Below the pieces are notes generated by a model. The model searched no databases and was not told where the DNA came from. It saw only the letters and a program-made list of their open reading frames with translations. DNA of 32,511 nt, from contig LXQJ01000028.1 of assembly GCA_001683895.1 (NCBI GenBank), positions 30,593 to 63,103 of the forward strand, given 5' to 3'. The position numbers were made by a program, and so were the translations under genes. This document shows, piece after piece, positions 25,780 through 32,511 of this stretch. How positions within the stretch are numbered: the first letter of the stretch is position 1; every line of letters starts with the position of its first letter. The DNA comes from Luteimonas sp. ANT-B3E. Lineage in GTDB: Bacteria > Pseudomonadota > Gammaproteobacteria > Xanthomonadales > Xanthomonadaceae.

Positions 25780-25833
25780 GGCTTCGGGTCGCTCCGACGT
25801 TCGGCCAAGGCGCGATCCGGCGGGATTCGCCGC

Positions 25834-26406
25834 TCAATCGCCTGCGAGCGCGCGCTGCAGGCCCGCTTCGCCGAGGCGGCGCAGCGTGTCGATGTTGCGC
25901 GACACGATCGCGTCCGGGTCCGGGAACGCGGCCACCGCGCGCTCGACGCTGTCCTCGCGCAGCAGGTGCAGCGTCGGCCAAGGTGAGCGGTTGGTCGCGT
26001 TGTCGATGTCGCCGGGCGCGGTGCCGGCGAACTGGTATTGCGGGTGGAAGCTCGCCACCTGCAGCACGCCGTCGAGCGCCAGCGACTCCACCAGCGCGTC
26101 GGCGGTATCGAGGAAGTCGTTGTAATCGAGGAAGTCGCCCAGCACGCCGGGATGCACCAGCAGCGTCGTGTCGACGATCTCGGCAGGGGTGTCGCGCAGG
26201 TGCAGCAGCGCCTCGCCGAGATCCTCCAGCAGCGCGTCGGTGGTGGTAGCCCCCGACAGCACGTAGCGGACCTGCCCGCGCACCGCGACCGCCTTCGCGA
26301 AAGGACACAGGTTGAGCCCGATCACCACGCGCTCGACCCAGCGCCGGGTGTCGGCGACCGGGTCGCGGCCGTTGTCTGCCGCGGATTCGCCCGTCGCCGG
26401 CGCCAC
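25834..26406 (-). CDS. DUF1415 family protein
   Basis: 190 residues from GTG 26406, one base after the YajQ stop. After a variable start come RRWVERVVIGLNLCPFAKAV, with Cys34 in the family's NLCPFA signature, and then SFHPQYQFAGTAPGDIDNATNRSPWPTLHLLRED. These are the strongly conserved DUF1415 blocks. Function unknown; the conserved Cys and His/Asp/Asn residues could form an active or metal site (inference). The yajQ coupling suggests shared expression. Confidence 0.86.
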   Translation of the reverse strand: MAPATGESAADNGRDPVADTRRWVERVVIGLNLCPFAKAVAVRGQVRYVLSGATTTDALLEDLGEALLHLRDTPAEIVDTTLLVHPGVLGDFLDYNDFLDTADALVESLALDGVLQVASFHPQYQFAGTAPGDIDNATNRSPWPTLHLLREDSVERAVAAFPDPDAIVSRNIDTLRRLGEAGLQRALAGD

Positions 26407-26407
26407 G

Positions 26408-26890
26408 TCAGTCGCGGAAGTTGTCGAACTGCAACGGCTGCTCGAACGTCTGCGCACGCAGCAGCGCCATCGCCGCCTGCAGGTCGTCGCGCTTCTTGCC
26501 GTTGACGCGCAGCTTGTCGCCGTTGATCTGGGTATCGACCTTGAGCTTGGCGTCCTTGATCGCGGTGCCGATCTTCTTCGCCAGCTCGCGCTCGATGCCC
26601 TGCTTCACCGTGACCTTCTGCCGCGCGCCCGCGAGGTTGGTGTCGACCTCGCCGAACTCGAGGCAGCGGGTGTCGATCTTCCGCGCCGCCAGCCGCGCGC
26701 GCAGGATGTCGGTCATCTGCTGCAGCTGGAACTCGCTTGGCGCCGACTGCGTGATGACGTTGCCGTCCTGCTCGAACGACGCCTCCACGCCCTTGAAGTC
26801 GAAGCGCGTGGTGAGCTCGCGGTTGGCCTGGTCGACGGCGTTGGTGAGCTCGTGGGTGTCGACTTCGGAGACGATATCGAAGGAGGGCAT
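26408..26890 (-). CDS. yajQ: YajQ family cyclic-di-GMP-binding protein
   Basis: 160 residues with the classic opening MPSFDIVSEVDTHELTNAVDQ, FDFKGVEASFE, VTVKQGIERELAKKI and ending LQFDNFRD. In Xanthomonas campestris the homologue XC_3703 binds cyclic di-GMP and controls virulence genes with a LysR-type partner, so a second-messenger role is likely. It is a soluble protein of two RRM-like folds. The ATG has no strong ribosome site. DUF1415 follows one base downstream. Confidence 0.95.
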   Translation of the reverse strand: MPSFDIVSEVDTHELTNAVDQANRELTTRFDFKGVEASFEQDGNVITQSAPSEFQLQQMTDILRARLAARKIDTRCLEFGEVDTNLAGARQKVTVKQGIERELAKKIGTAIKDAKLKVDTQINGDKLRVNGKKRDDLQAAMALLRAQTFEQPLQFDNFRD

Positions 26891-27028
26891 GGCGGCAGGC
26901 GGTCGGCGGCGGGGACCGCGAGGGTAGCGCATGCGCGCGCGTCGGCAGGACGCCGCGGTCCACGCCGCACACGGCGCCTCGCCACGCGCGGCGGCACAAT
27001 GCCCGGCTTCCCCAGACAGGACGCCGCC

Positions 27029-28087
27029 ATGCACCGGACCTCCGCCTACGCCGCCGCCACCCCGAAGGCGCTGCTCGCGCCGCACGCGATCGAGCGTCGT
27101 GCCCCGGGGCCCCGCGACGTGCTGATCGACATCGCCTACTGCGGCGTCTGCCACTCCGACATCCACCAGGCGCGCGACGAGTGGGGCGGCGGCGGCATCT
27201 TCCCGATGGTGCCCGGCCACGAGATCGTCGGCCACGTGGCCGAGGTCGGGGTCGAGGTTGCCGGGTTCGCGGTCGGCGACGCGGTCGGCGTCGGCTGCTT
27301 CGTCGACTCCTGCCGCCGCTGCGCGCAGTGCACCGCCGGCGAGGAGCAGTTCTGCGAGCAGGACATGACCGCGACCTACAACGGCATGGAACGCGACGGC
27401 GTGACCCCTACCCACGGCGGCTATTCGACACGGATCACCGTCGACCAGGACTACGTGCTGAGGATCCCGGCCGGCATGCCGCTGGACCGCGCGGCGCCAC
27501 TGCTGTGCGCGGGCATCACCACCTACTCGCCGATGAAGCACTACGGCGTCCATTCCGGCGACCGGGTGGCGGTGGTTGGGCTGGGCGGGCTGGGCCACAT
27601 GGCGGTCAAGATCGCGCGCGCCATGGGTGCGGAGGTTACTGTCCTCAGCACATCCGAAGGCAAGCGCGACGATGCGCTGGCGCTGGGCGCGCACGCGTTC
27701 GCCGCGACCGGCGACAAGGGGACCTTCAAGCGGCTGGCGAAGACCTTCGACAAGATCATCGACACCGTGTCCGCCGCGCACGACTACAACGCCTACCTGT
27801 CGCTGCTGAAGACCGACGGCACCATGATCCTGCTCGGCGTGCCGGACGCGCCGGTGCCGCTGGCCGCCGGCGCGCTGATCATGCAGCGACGCAAGCTAGG
27901 CGGGTCGCTGATCGGCGGTATCCGCGAGACCCAGGAGATGCTGGACTTCTGCGCCGAGCATGACATCGCGTCGGATATCGAGTTGATCGACATCGCGCAG
28001 ATCAACGAGGCCTACGAGCGGATGATCAGGGGCGACGTGCGCTACCGCTTCGTCATCGACCTGGCGACGCTGGACCAGGCCGCCTGA
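27029..28087 (+). CDS. Zinc-dependent NAD(P) alcohol dehydrogenase (YahK/CAD-like)
   Basis: 352 residues of the medium-chain dehydrogenase superfamily. Catalytic zinc ligands are C41 in GVCHSD, H64 with E65 in GHE, and C160. The structural zinc site is C95, C98, C101 and C109. The dinucleotide fold has GLGGLGHMAVKIARAMG (184-200). It reduces aldehydes with NADPH or oxidises alcohols; the nearest type is YahK/YjgB or cinnamyl-alcohol dehydrogenase. AGGA lies 7 bases before the ATG, and a CACAAT -10-like element at 26995-27000 may be its promoter. Confidence 0.93.
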   Translation: MHRTSAYAAATPKALLAPHAIERRAPGPRDVLIDIAYCGVCHSDIHQARDEWGGGGIFPMVPGHEIVGHVAEVGVEVAGFAVGDAVGVGCFVDSCRRCAQCTAGEEQFCEQDMTATYNGMERDGVTPTHGGYSTRITVDQDYVLRIPAGMPLDRAAPLLCAGITTYSPMKHYGVHSGDRVAVVGLGGLGHMAVKIARAMGAEVTVLSTSEGKRDDALALGAHAFAATGDKGTFKRLAKTFDKIIDTVSAAHDYNAYLSLLKTDGTMILLGVPDAPVPLAAGALIMQRRKLGGSLIGGIRETQEMLDFCAEHDIASDIELIDIAQINEAYERMIRGDVRYRFVIDLATLDQAA

Positions 28088-28110
28088 CGCCGCGGGCGCT
28101 GCGAGCGGCC

Positions 28111-28872
28111 TCAGCGCGCCGCCCGTACCCGGTGACCGCCGCGCAGCACCAGCCACGCGGTCTGCGCCGCCAGCGCCACGGCGATCGCCGCGGCGATCCA
28201 CGCCGCGGTGTCGGCGCCGGCCAGCGTCGACGCCGACTGCGCGCGGTATACCGCCACCAGCCCCCACAGCGCGACCGCGGCGAACACGACGTTGCCGCGC
28301 ATGCGCTGGTTGGCCCACAGCAGCAGCGCGGCGGCCGCGGCAAACAGCGCCGCGCTCCACGGCAGCATGTCGTCGGTGGGCAGCAGCCGGTAGGCCACCG
28401 CCACCTGTGCGGTGTTGAGGAACGCGGCAAGCGCCAGCCAGCCCGCGTGCAGCGATACCGGTACCGTGGCCCAGAGCGCCTGTCCACGTGCCGGCGCCGG
28501 GTCGCGCGCCAGCACCAGCGCGCAGTACAGCAGGCACGCCAGCGCCGCCCAGATGATCGCCAGCGCCAGCCAGAACAGCTGCAGGGTGAATACCGGCATC
28601 CACGCCGCGGTCAGCGCGAAGCCGGCGATCGCGGCGGGGCGGATGCGCGCCAGGGTGGTGTTGTCGCGCTGCGCGGCCCGCAGCTGCCAGCCGGCAAACG
28701 CGATGTCGAGCAGGAAGATCAGCCCCCAAACCGAGAACGCATAGCCGGCCGCGACCAGCAGCGTCGGATAGCGGTCGGAGATCTCGCTGTTGGTGGGTCC
28801 CAGGCTGCCGGTCTGCGACAGCCACGCGACCAGCGGCATGGCGAGGGCGGCGAGCATCAGCAGCAGGCGCAT
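28111..28872 (-). CDS. TspO/MBR-like membrane protein
   Basis: 253 residues, mostly helices (about eight). YAFSVWGLIFLLDIAFAGWQL (44-64) resembles the conserved helix of TspO-related tryptophan-rich proteins, but those are usually ~160 residues; this one is longer and could be a related family. GGAGA lies 5 bases before the ATG. Function unknown. It diverges from the EamA gene across about 200 bases in which I see no clear promoter. Confidence 0.6.
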   Translation of the reverse strand: MRLLLMLAALAMPLVAWLSQTGSLGPTNSEISDRYPTLLVAAGYAFSVWGLIFLLDIAFAGWQLRAAQRDNTTLARIRPAAIAGFALTAAWMPVFTLQLFWLALAIIWAALACLLYCALVLARDPAPARGQALWATVPVSLHAGWLALAAFLNTAQVAVAYRLLPTDDMLPWSAALFAAAAALLLWANQRMRGNVVFAAVALWGLVAVYRAQSASTLAGADTAAWIAAAIAVALAAQTAWLVLRGGHRVRAAR

Positions 28873-29081
28873 GGGGTTCTCCGGGATGGGGTGGAAGGGA
28901 CGCGTGGCGCGGATGGTGGCGCAGGCGGGATGAAGCCGGCGCAGGCGGGCGTCGCTGCTAGCATGCGTCGCCGATCGTACGCTGTAGCCTGCCAGGGGCA
29001 TCCGCGTCGCGCCGGCGACAATCCGCCGCAGACCAGGCACCGGCCGATGGCGCCGCAGTCGCGTCTCGCAACGAGGTGCCG

Positions 29082-30038
29082 ATGCACGACAACCCTGCCG
29101 CCGCCGACCGCCGCATCGCGCCTGCCGGTATGGAAGCCGATCGCCCGTCGCCGGCGGACCGCGATCGCCGCCGCGCCGCGATCGCGATGCTGTGCGCCGT
29201 GGCCGCCTTCGCGGCGATGGACGCCTGCCTCAAGCTGCTGTCGCCGCATTACCCGGCGCTCCAGGTCGCCTCGCTGCGCGGGCTGGTGGCGCTGCCGATC
29301 GTGCTGGCATGGGCAATGGCGACGGTCGGCCTGCGCGCGCTGGCGCGCGTGCACTGGCGACTGCACCTGCTGCGCGGCGCGCTGGGCGTGGTGTTCATGA
29401 CCGCCTTCGTCTACGGCCTGCGCACGCTGCCGCTGTCGACGGCGTACGCGATCACCTTCGTCGGCCCGCTGCTGGTGACCGCAATGGCGGTGCCGCTGCT
29501 GCGCGAGCGCGTGGGGCCGCGGCGCTGGACCGCGATCGCGCTCGGCCTGGTCGGCGTGCTGGTGGTGCTGCGCCCCGGCGGCGGCGGGGTCGGCACCCTG
29601 GCCGGGCTGGCGGTGCTGCTGGCGACCGTCTGCTACGCCGCCGCGGTGATCACCACCCGGCTGCTGGCGCAGCGCGACAGCGCGCAGGCGCTGGTGTTCT
29701 GGTTCCTGGCCGCGATCGCAGTGGGTGCGGGCCTGCTGGCGCTGCCGGAGTGGCGACCGGTGCGCATGGAGCACGCGGGGCTGCTGTTCGGCGTCGCGGT
29801 GGCCGGCACGCTTGGCCAGGTGGCGCTGACACGCGCGTTCAGCCTCGGCGAGGCGTCGCTGGTGGCGCCGCTGGAGTACACCGCGCTGCTGTGGGTGGTG
29901 GGGCTGGATCTCGCGCTGTGGGGCGTGCTGCCCGATGCCGCCACCTGGACCGGGGCGGCGATCATCGTCGCCAGCGGCCTGTACCTGCTGCGGCGCGAGC
30001 GGGTGCGTCCGCTGAAGCGCGCGCCCGGCCCGCACTGA
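29082..30038 (+). CDS. EamA/RhaT family DMT transporter
   Basis: 318 residues. After a hydrophilic N-terminus, ten membrane helices in two EamA repeats (about 32-155 and 165-305) are visible, as expected for a drug/metabolite exporter. SLRGLVALPIVL, LPLSTAYAITFVGPLLVTAMAVPLLRERVG and EASLVAPLEYTALLW are typical. GAGG lies 5 bases before ATG 29082, preferred to GTG 29076. Substrate unknown. The membrane-protein gene 10 bases downstream is probably cotranscribed. Confidence 0.9.
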   Translation: MHDNPAAADRRIAPAGMEADRPSPADRDRRRAAIAMLCAVAAFAAMDACLKLLSPHYPALQVASLRGLVALPIVLAWAMATVGLRALARVHWRLHLLRGALGVVFMTAFVYGLRTLPLSTAYAITFVGPLLVTAMAVPLLRERVGPRRWTAIALGLVGVLVVLRPGGGGVGTLAGLAVLLATVCYAAAVITTRLLAQRDSAQALVFWFLAAIAVGAGLLALPEWRPVRMEHAGLLFGVAVAGTLGQVALTRAFSLGEASLVAPLEYTALLWVVGLDLALWGVLPDAATWTGAAIIVASGLYLLRRERVRPLKRAPGPH

Positions 30039-30048
30039 GGGCGCCGCC

Positions 30049-30594
30049 GTGCCGCTGCTGCTGCTGTTCCCGCTGCTCGCCGTCGTCGTCGCCGCGCTGT
30101 GGGTGGTGTTGCTGCCGCTGACGCTGCGCCAGCGCTACCGTGCCGGCAGCGCACGGCGGCGCGCCCATGGCTGGGTGCTGCGCGTCAACGCGTGGGTGCT
30201 GTCGCTGTCGCTGCCGACCTTCGTCCTGACTGCCTGGCTGGCCGGCAGGTGGAGCCCGGAGGCGCTGCCCGACGCCGGCATCGGCCTCGCGCTGGGCGTC
30301 GTGGTGGGGTTGGCCGGGGTGGCGCTGCTGCGGATCGAGCACGACGACGAGCGGCTGTACTACACGCCCAACCGCTGGCTGACGCTGCTGCTGACGCTGG
30401 CGGTGGCGCTGCGCATCCTGCTGGGGGTGTTCTGGACGTGGCGGCGCGCCTCCGGCGCCGACGCCGGCGCGGCGGGGTGGGAGCTGTGGCTGGACGCCGG
30501 CGGGCTGTGGACGGTGGGCGGGCTGCTGCTCGGGTATGCGGCGACGCTGGCGGTCGGCCTGCACCGGCGCGTTGCGCGCCGGCGGCTCCGCTGA
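30049..30594 (+). CDS. Hypothetical membrane protein
   Basis: 181 residues with five hydrophobic helices and a central HDDERLYYTPNRWLTLLLTLAVALRILLG segment. The YYTPNRW motif with helices on both sides is reminiscent of CcdC/DUF1453 membrane proteins, but I am not sure. GTG at 30049 has GAGG 8 bases upstream. It ends before the terminator hairpin shared with the OmpW gene. Confidence 0.7.
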   Translation: MPLLLLFPLLAVVVAALWVVLLPLTLRQRYRAGSARRRAHGWVLRVNAWVLSLSLPTFVLTAWLAGRWSPEALPDAGIGLALGVVVGLAGVALLRIEHDDERLYYTPNRWLTLLLTLAVALRILLGVFWTWRRASGADAGAAGWELWLDAGGLWTVGGLLLGYAATLAVGLHRRVARRRLR

Positions 30595-30644
30595 AGTCGT
30601 GGCACGTCCGTCGAGCATCGGGGTCCCGCCACCTTCGGACATGG

Positions 30645-30670
30645 AAAAGGCGGACCCGTGGGCCCGCCTT
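30645..30670. terminator. Terminator between convergent genes
   Basis: An 11-bp arm pair with one mismatch (AAGGCGG..CCC against GGG..CCGCCTT) forms a GC stem with a tiny loop. On the minus strand the stem leads into TTTTCC, favouring termination of the OmpW gene; on the plus strand CCTTCCGTTTCC follows, so it may serve both. Confidence 0.65.
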
Positions 30671-30696
30671 CCGTTTCCACGCGATGAAGGGAGGGC

Positions 30697-31344
30697 TCAG
30701 AAGCGGGCGCCGATGCCCACGCCCAGCATTATCGGGTTCAACTTCGCGTCGCCGGCCTTCGCACCGTCCAGGTTGATGTCCGAATCGCCGTGGAAGTAGC
30801 GCGCATCGGCGCGGGCGAACCAGGTCGGGGTGATGTTGAGGTCCATGCCGACCGTGGCCATCGCGCCCTTGGTCGTTTCCACGCCCAGGCGCTGGCCGTC
30901 GGTGGGGCCACCGGCGACGGCGGATTCGCCGCTGTAGTTGGTCTCGTGGTAGCCGAGGCCGACGAACGGACGCACGATGTTGTCGATGTCACCGAAGCGG
31001 TACTGGCCGCTGAGCGAGTAGGGCTGTGCATCCAGATAGCCGACGCGGGTGCCGTCGCTGCCGTTGATGCGGTGGCCGATGCCGTCGGCGGCCCAGGCCT
31101 CGATGCCGATGTTGTCGTTGACGTGGTAGGTGACGCCGAGCGTCGGCGTGCCCTCGCCCTCGAGCTCGACGCGGGTGGCGCCGATCTGCGGGTTGCGGGT
31201 GGGCTCGGACATCGCGTAGCCGCCGACGACGGAGACGCGCTTGCCAGCGGCGGAGCCGTCGCCGCCCATCTGCTGGGCGAAGGCGGTGGGGGCGATCGCC
31301 AGTGCGACGGCGGCGGTCAGGGAAAGCGTGCGAAAGGACAGCAT
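30697..31344 (-). CDS. OmpW family outer-membrane protein
   Basis: 215 residues: signal peptide cleaved after AFA (about residue 23), then an eight-stranded beta-barrel ending in the required aromatic F (VGIGARF). TPTLGVTYHVNDNIGIEAWAA, YRFGDIDNIVRPFVGLGYHETNYS and ITPTWFARADARYFHGDSDINLDG follow the OmpW pattern of a hydrophobic channel for small molecules. GGAGAA lies 7 bases before the ATG. Confidence 0.93.
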   Translation of the reverse strand: MLSFRTLSLTAAVALAIAPTAFAQQMGGDGSAAGKRVSVVGGYAMSEPTRNPQIGATRVELEGEGTPTLGVTYHVNDNIGIEAWAADGIGHRINGSDGTRVGYLDAQPYSLSGQYRFGDIDNIVRPFVGLGYHETNYSGESAVAGGPTDGQRLGVETTKGAMATVGMDLNITPTWFARADARYFHGDSDINLDGAKAGDAKLNPIMLGVGIGARF

Positions 31345-31637
31345 GGGGAAGTTCTCCAGGTGAATTGTTGTGGTGCCCCTTGGAGAGGGCGCCGCCACCG
31401 TATCCATCGCGCGATGAACCAGGGCGGGCCGGAGGTCCCCGCAACGGTGCATCCGTGACGCACGATTCATCCTCCCCGATCGGTGCCTGGTTCCACCCGT
31501 CGCGCGATGCACGCGTGGAACCAGGACGGCATCGGCCGCATTGGACAGGGTGTACACCGGCCCGGTCGTCGCACTGCGGTTGGCGCTGCCGGCGCATGCG
31601 GCCACAATAGGAGTCCCCCTGCATCGCGGAGAGCCGG
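31345..31637. promoter_or_regulatory. Divergent ompW/aceF control region with palindromes
   Basis: The 293-base gap holds a perfect 12-bp palindrome CATCGCGCGATG (31405-31416), an 11-bp inverted repeat CCTGGTTCCAC/GTGGAACCAGG (31486-31496 and 31515-31525, 18-base spacer), and direct repeats TCGCGCGATG (31407-31416, 31500-31509) and AACCAGG (31417-31423, 31519-31525). These may be operators for one or both genes. They do not match the E. coli PdhR site that I know. Confidence 0.45.
31580..31608 (+). promoter_or_regulatory. Candidate aceF sigma-70 promoter
   Basis: TTGGCG (31580-31585) and CACAAT (31603-31608) are spaced by 17 bases. A start near 31616 would leave a leader of about 22 bases containing the GGAGA ribosome site. 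Confidence 0.4.
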
Positions 31638-32511
31638 ATGGCCAACCCCCAGGAAGCTCGCGTTCCCGACATCGGCGGTTACGACGATGTGCCGGTGATC
31701 GAGGTGCTGGTGGCCGTCGGCGACACCGTGGCCAAGGACCAGGGACTGGTGACGCTGGAATCCGACAAGGCGACGATGGAAGTACCGGCGCCGTTTGCCG
31801 GCACGATCACCGAGCTGAGGGTCAAGGTGGGCGACACGCTTTCGGAAGGCGGCGTGGTGGCGGTCATCGATGCGGCCGGCGAGGCCGACGCCGCGGCGGG
31901 CGCCGAAGGCTCCAACGGGTCCGCAGCGCCTGATGCCGATGCCAAGCCGTCGGACAAGGCGGACGCGACTCCGACCGGCGCCTCCAGCGCCGCGCCCGAT
32001 GCACCGGTCGCCGCCAGGTCGCAGGCGGCGCCGGCGGCCGCCGAAGGCGGCGCCTCGCCAGAGGACGGCGCCGGCGACGTGCAGGAGGCGCGCGTGCCCG
32101 ACATCGGCGGCTACGACGACGTGCCGGTGATCGAGGTGCTGGTGGCCGTCGGCGACACCGTGGCCAAGGACCAGGGGCTGGTGACGCTGGAATCCGACAA
32201 GGCGACGATGGAGGTCCCGGCGCCGTTCGCCGGCGTCGTGCGCGAGCTGATGGTGAAGGTCGGCGACACGCTGTCGGAAGGCGCGGTGGTCGCGATGATC
32301 GAAGCCGATGCCGAAGCTGGCGATGCCGCGGTCAGCAAGGCGCCGGCGGCGACTGCCGCCACGCCCGCGCGCGACGCCGGCAAAAGCGACAACGGCGATG
32401 CCGGCGTCGAGCCCGTCGCCGTGTCGGGCGCCAGGGACCACGTCGCGCAGGCATCGGTCGACGGCCGGTCCGGCGCGGCCCCGGCGGGGGCCGTCAATCC
32501 GCCGGTGCGCT
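31638..32511 (+). CDS. aceF: Pyruvate dehydrogenase E2 (AceF), N-terminal part
   Basis: The visible 291 residues run off the window edge. Two lipoyl domains (about 6-80 and 150-224) each have the lipoylation motif ESDKATME (K44 and K188), separated and followed by Ala/Pro/Asp-rich flexible linkers. AceF transfers the acetyl group from the E1 reaction to CoA in the cytoplasm. The peripheral-subunit-binding and catalytic domains lie beyond the window. A lipoyl-domain dihydrolipoamide dehydrogenase is possible, but two tandem lipoyl domains favour E2. GGAGA lies 5 bases before the ATG. Confidence 0.85.
   Translation, partial: MANPQEARVPDIGGYDDVPVIEVLVAVGDTVAKDQGLVTLESDKATMEVPAPFAGTITELRVKVGDTLSEGGVVAVIDAAGEADAAAGAEGSNGSAAPDADAKPSDKADATPTGASSAAPDAPVAARSQAAPAAAEGGASPEDGAGDVQEARVPDIGGYDDVPVIEVLVAVGDTVAKDQGLVTLESDKATMEVPAPFAGVVRELMVKVGDTLSEGAVVAMIEADAEAGDAAVSKAPAATAATPARDAGKSDNGDAGVEPVAVSGARDHVAQASVDGRSGAAPAGAVNPPVR
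31689..31780 (+). repeat. Lipoyl-domain DNA repeat, unit 1
   Basis: This 92-base stretch inside the first lipoyl domain matches 32121-32212 at all but one base (A at 31745 against G at 32177), an offset of exactly 432 bases, so the frame is kept. Confidence 0.95.
32121..32212 (+). repeat. Lipoyl-domain DNA repeat, unit 2
   Basis: The second copy of the 92-base stretch, in the second lipoyl domain. Flanking parts of the two domains also match but with more differences, and the linkers do not match. Confidence 0.95.

Noticed and set aside
1-32511. CRISPR array, tRNA or rRNA gene, insertion sequence or prophage genes
   Set aside because: I looked for regular spaced repeats, tRNA arm patterns, transposase motifs and integrase genes and found none that hold up.

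Overview
The window is very GC-rich and densely packed, with short gaps, many ATGA/GTGA start-stop overlaps and no RNA genes, insertion sequences or CRISPR arrays that I can see. The gene set (YajQ, DUF3297, DUF1415, DUF3016, DUF2878, tesA divergent from ybbA-ybbP, a pyruvate dehydrogenase E2 with two lipoyl domains) points to a gammaproteobacterium of the Xanthomonadaceae/Lysobacteraceae type (Luteimonas/Lysobacter-like). This is inference from protein look and gene order, not from a database search. It looks like ordinary chromosome rather than a mobile island.

Layout. 1-4297 (minus): an alternative haem-copper oxidase operon of CuA subunit II, a fused subunit I+III, a small membrane protein, a DUF2231 membrane protein and the first codons of another gene at the edge. 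4578-5414 (plus): a secreted protein with a duplicated four-cysteine module. 5489-10841 (all minus): DUF3016 lipoprotein, MsrB, DUF3297, an APC permease broken by one base in a G6 run, a lipoprotein-like SAM methyltransferase coupled to it, another lipoprotein, and a GT2 glycosyltransferase. 10980-12959 (plus): DUF2878 membrane protein, then a coupled pair of cell-wall enzymes (L,D-transpeptidase-like and M23 endopeptidase). 12978-13427 (minus) is a small membrane protein and 13496-14713 (plus) a PQQ-type aldose sugar dehydrogenase. 14856-16313 (minus) holds two tandem paralogous fasciclin-domain lipoproteins.

16635-20738: tesA diverges from the ybbA-ybbP ABC exporter pair, a conserved proteobacterial arrangement. 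20793-23194 (minus): a SulP anion transporter followed by a tandem universal stress protein, with a candidate promoter and overlapping inverted repeat upstream. 23540-23803 (minus): a small unknown protein with its own terminator. 23953-25779 (plus): two ribosomal RNA modification enzymes (RsmC-like and RsuA-like). 25834-26890 (minus): YajQ coupled to DUF1415. 27029-28087 (plus): zinc alcohol dehydrogenase. 28111-30594: a TspO-like membrane protein diverging from an EamA exporter and a small membrane protein. 30697-31344 (minus): OmpW-like porin. 31638-end (plus): the start of aceF.

Nothing here is an obvious new defence or biosynthetic system. The observations I rate highest are the fused oxidase subunit with Gln in place of the K-channel lysine, the permease/exported-methyltransferase pair with its homopolymer frameshift, the oxidase subunit II that lacks a normal start codon for its apparent signal peptide, the SulP-Usp unit with an operator-like repeat, and the near-identical DNA of the two AceF lipoyl domains.
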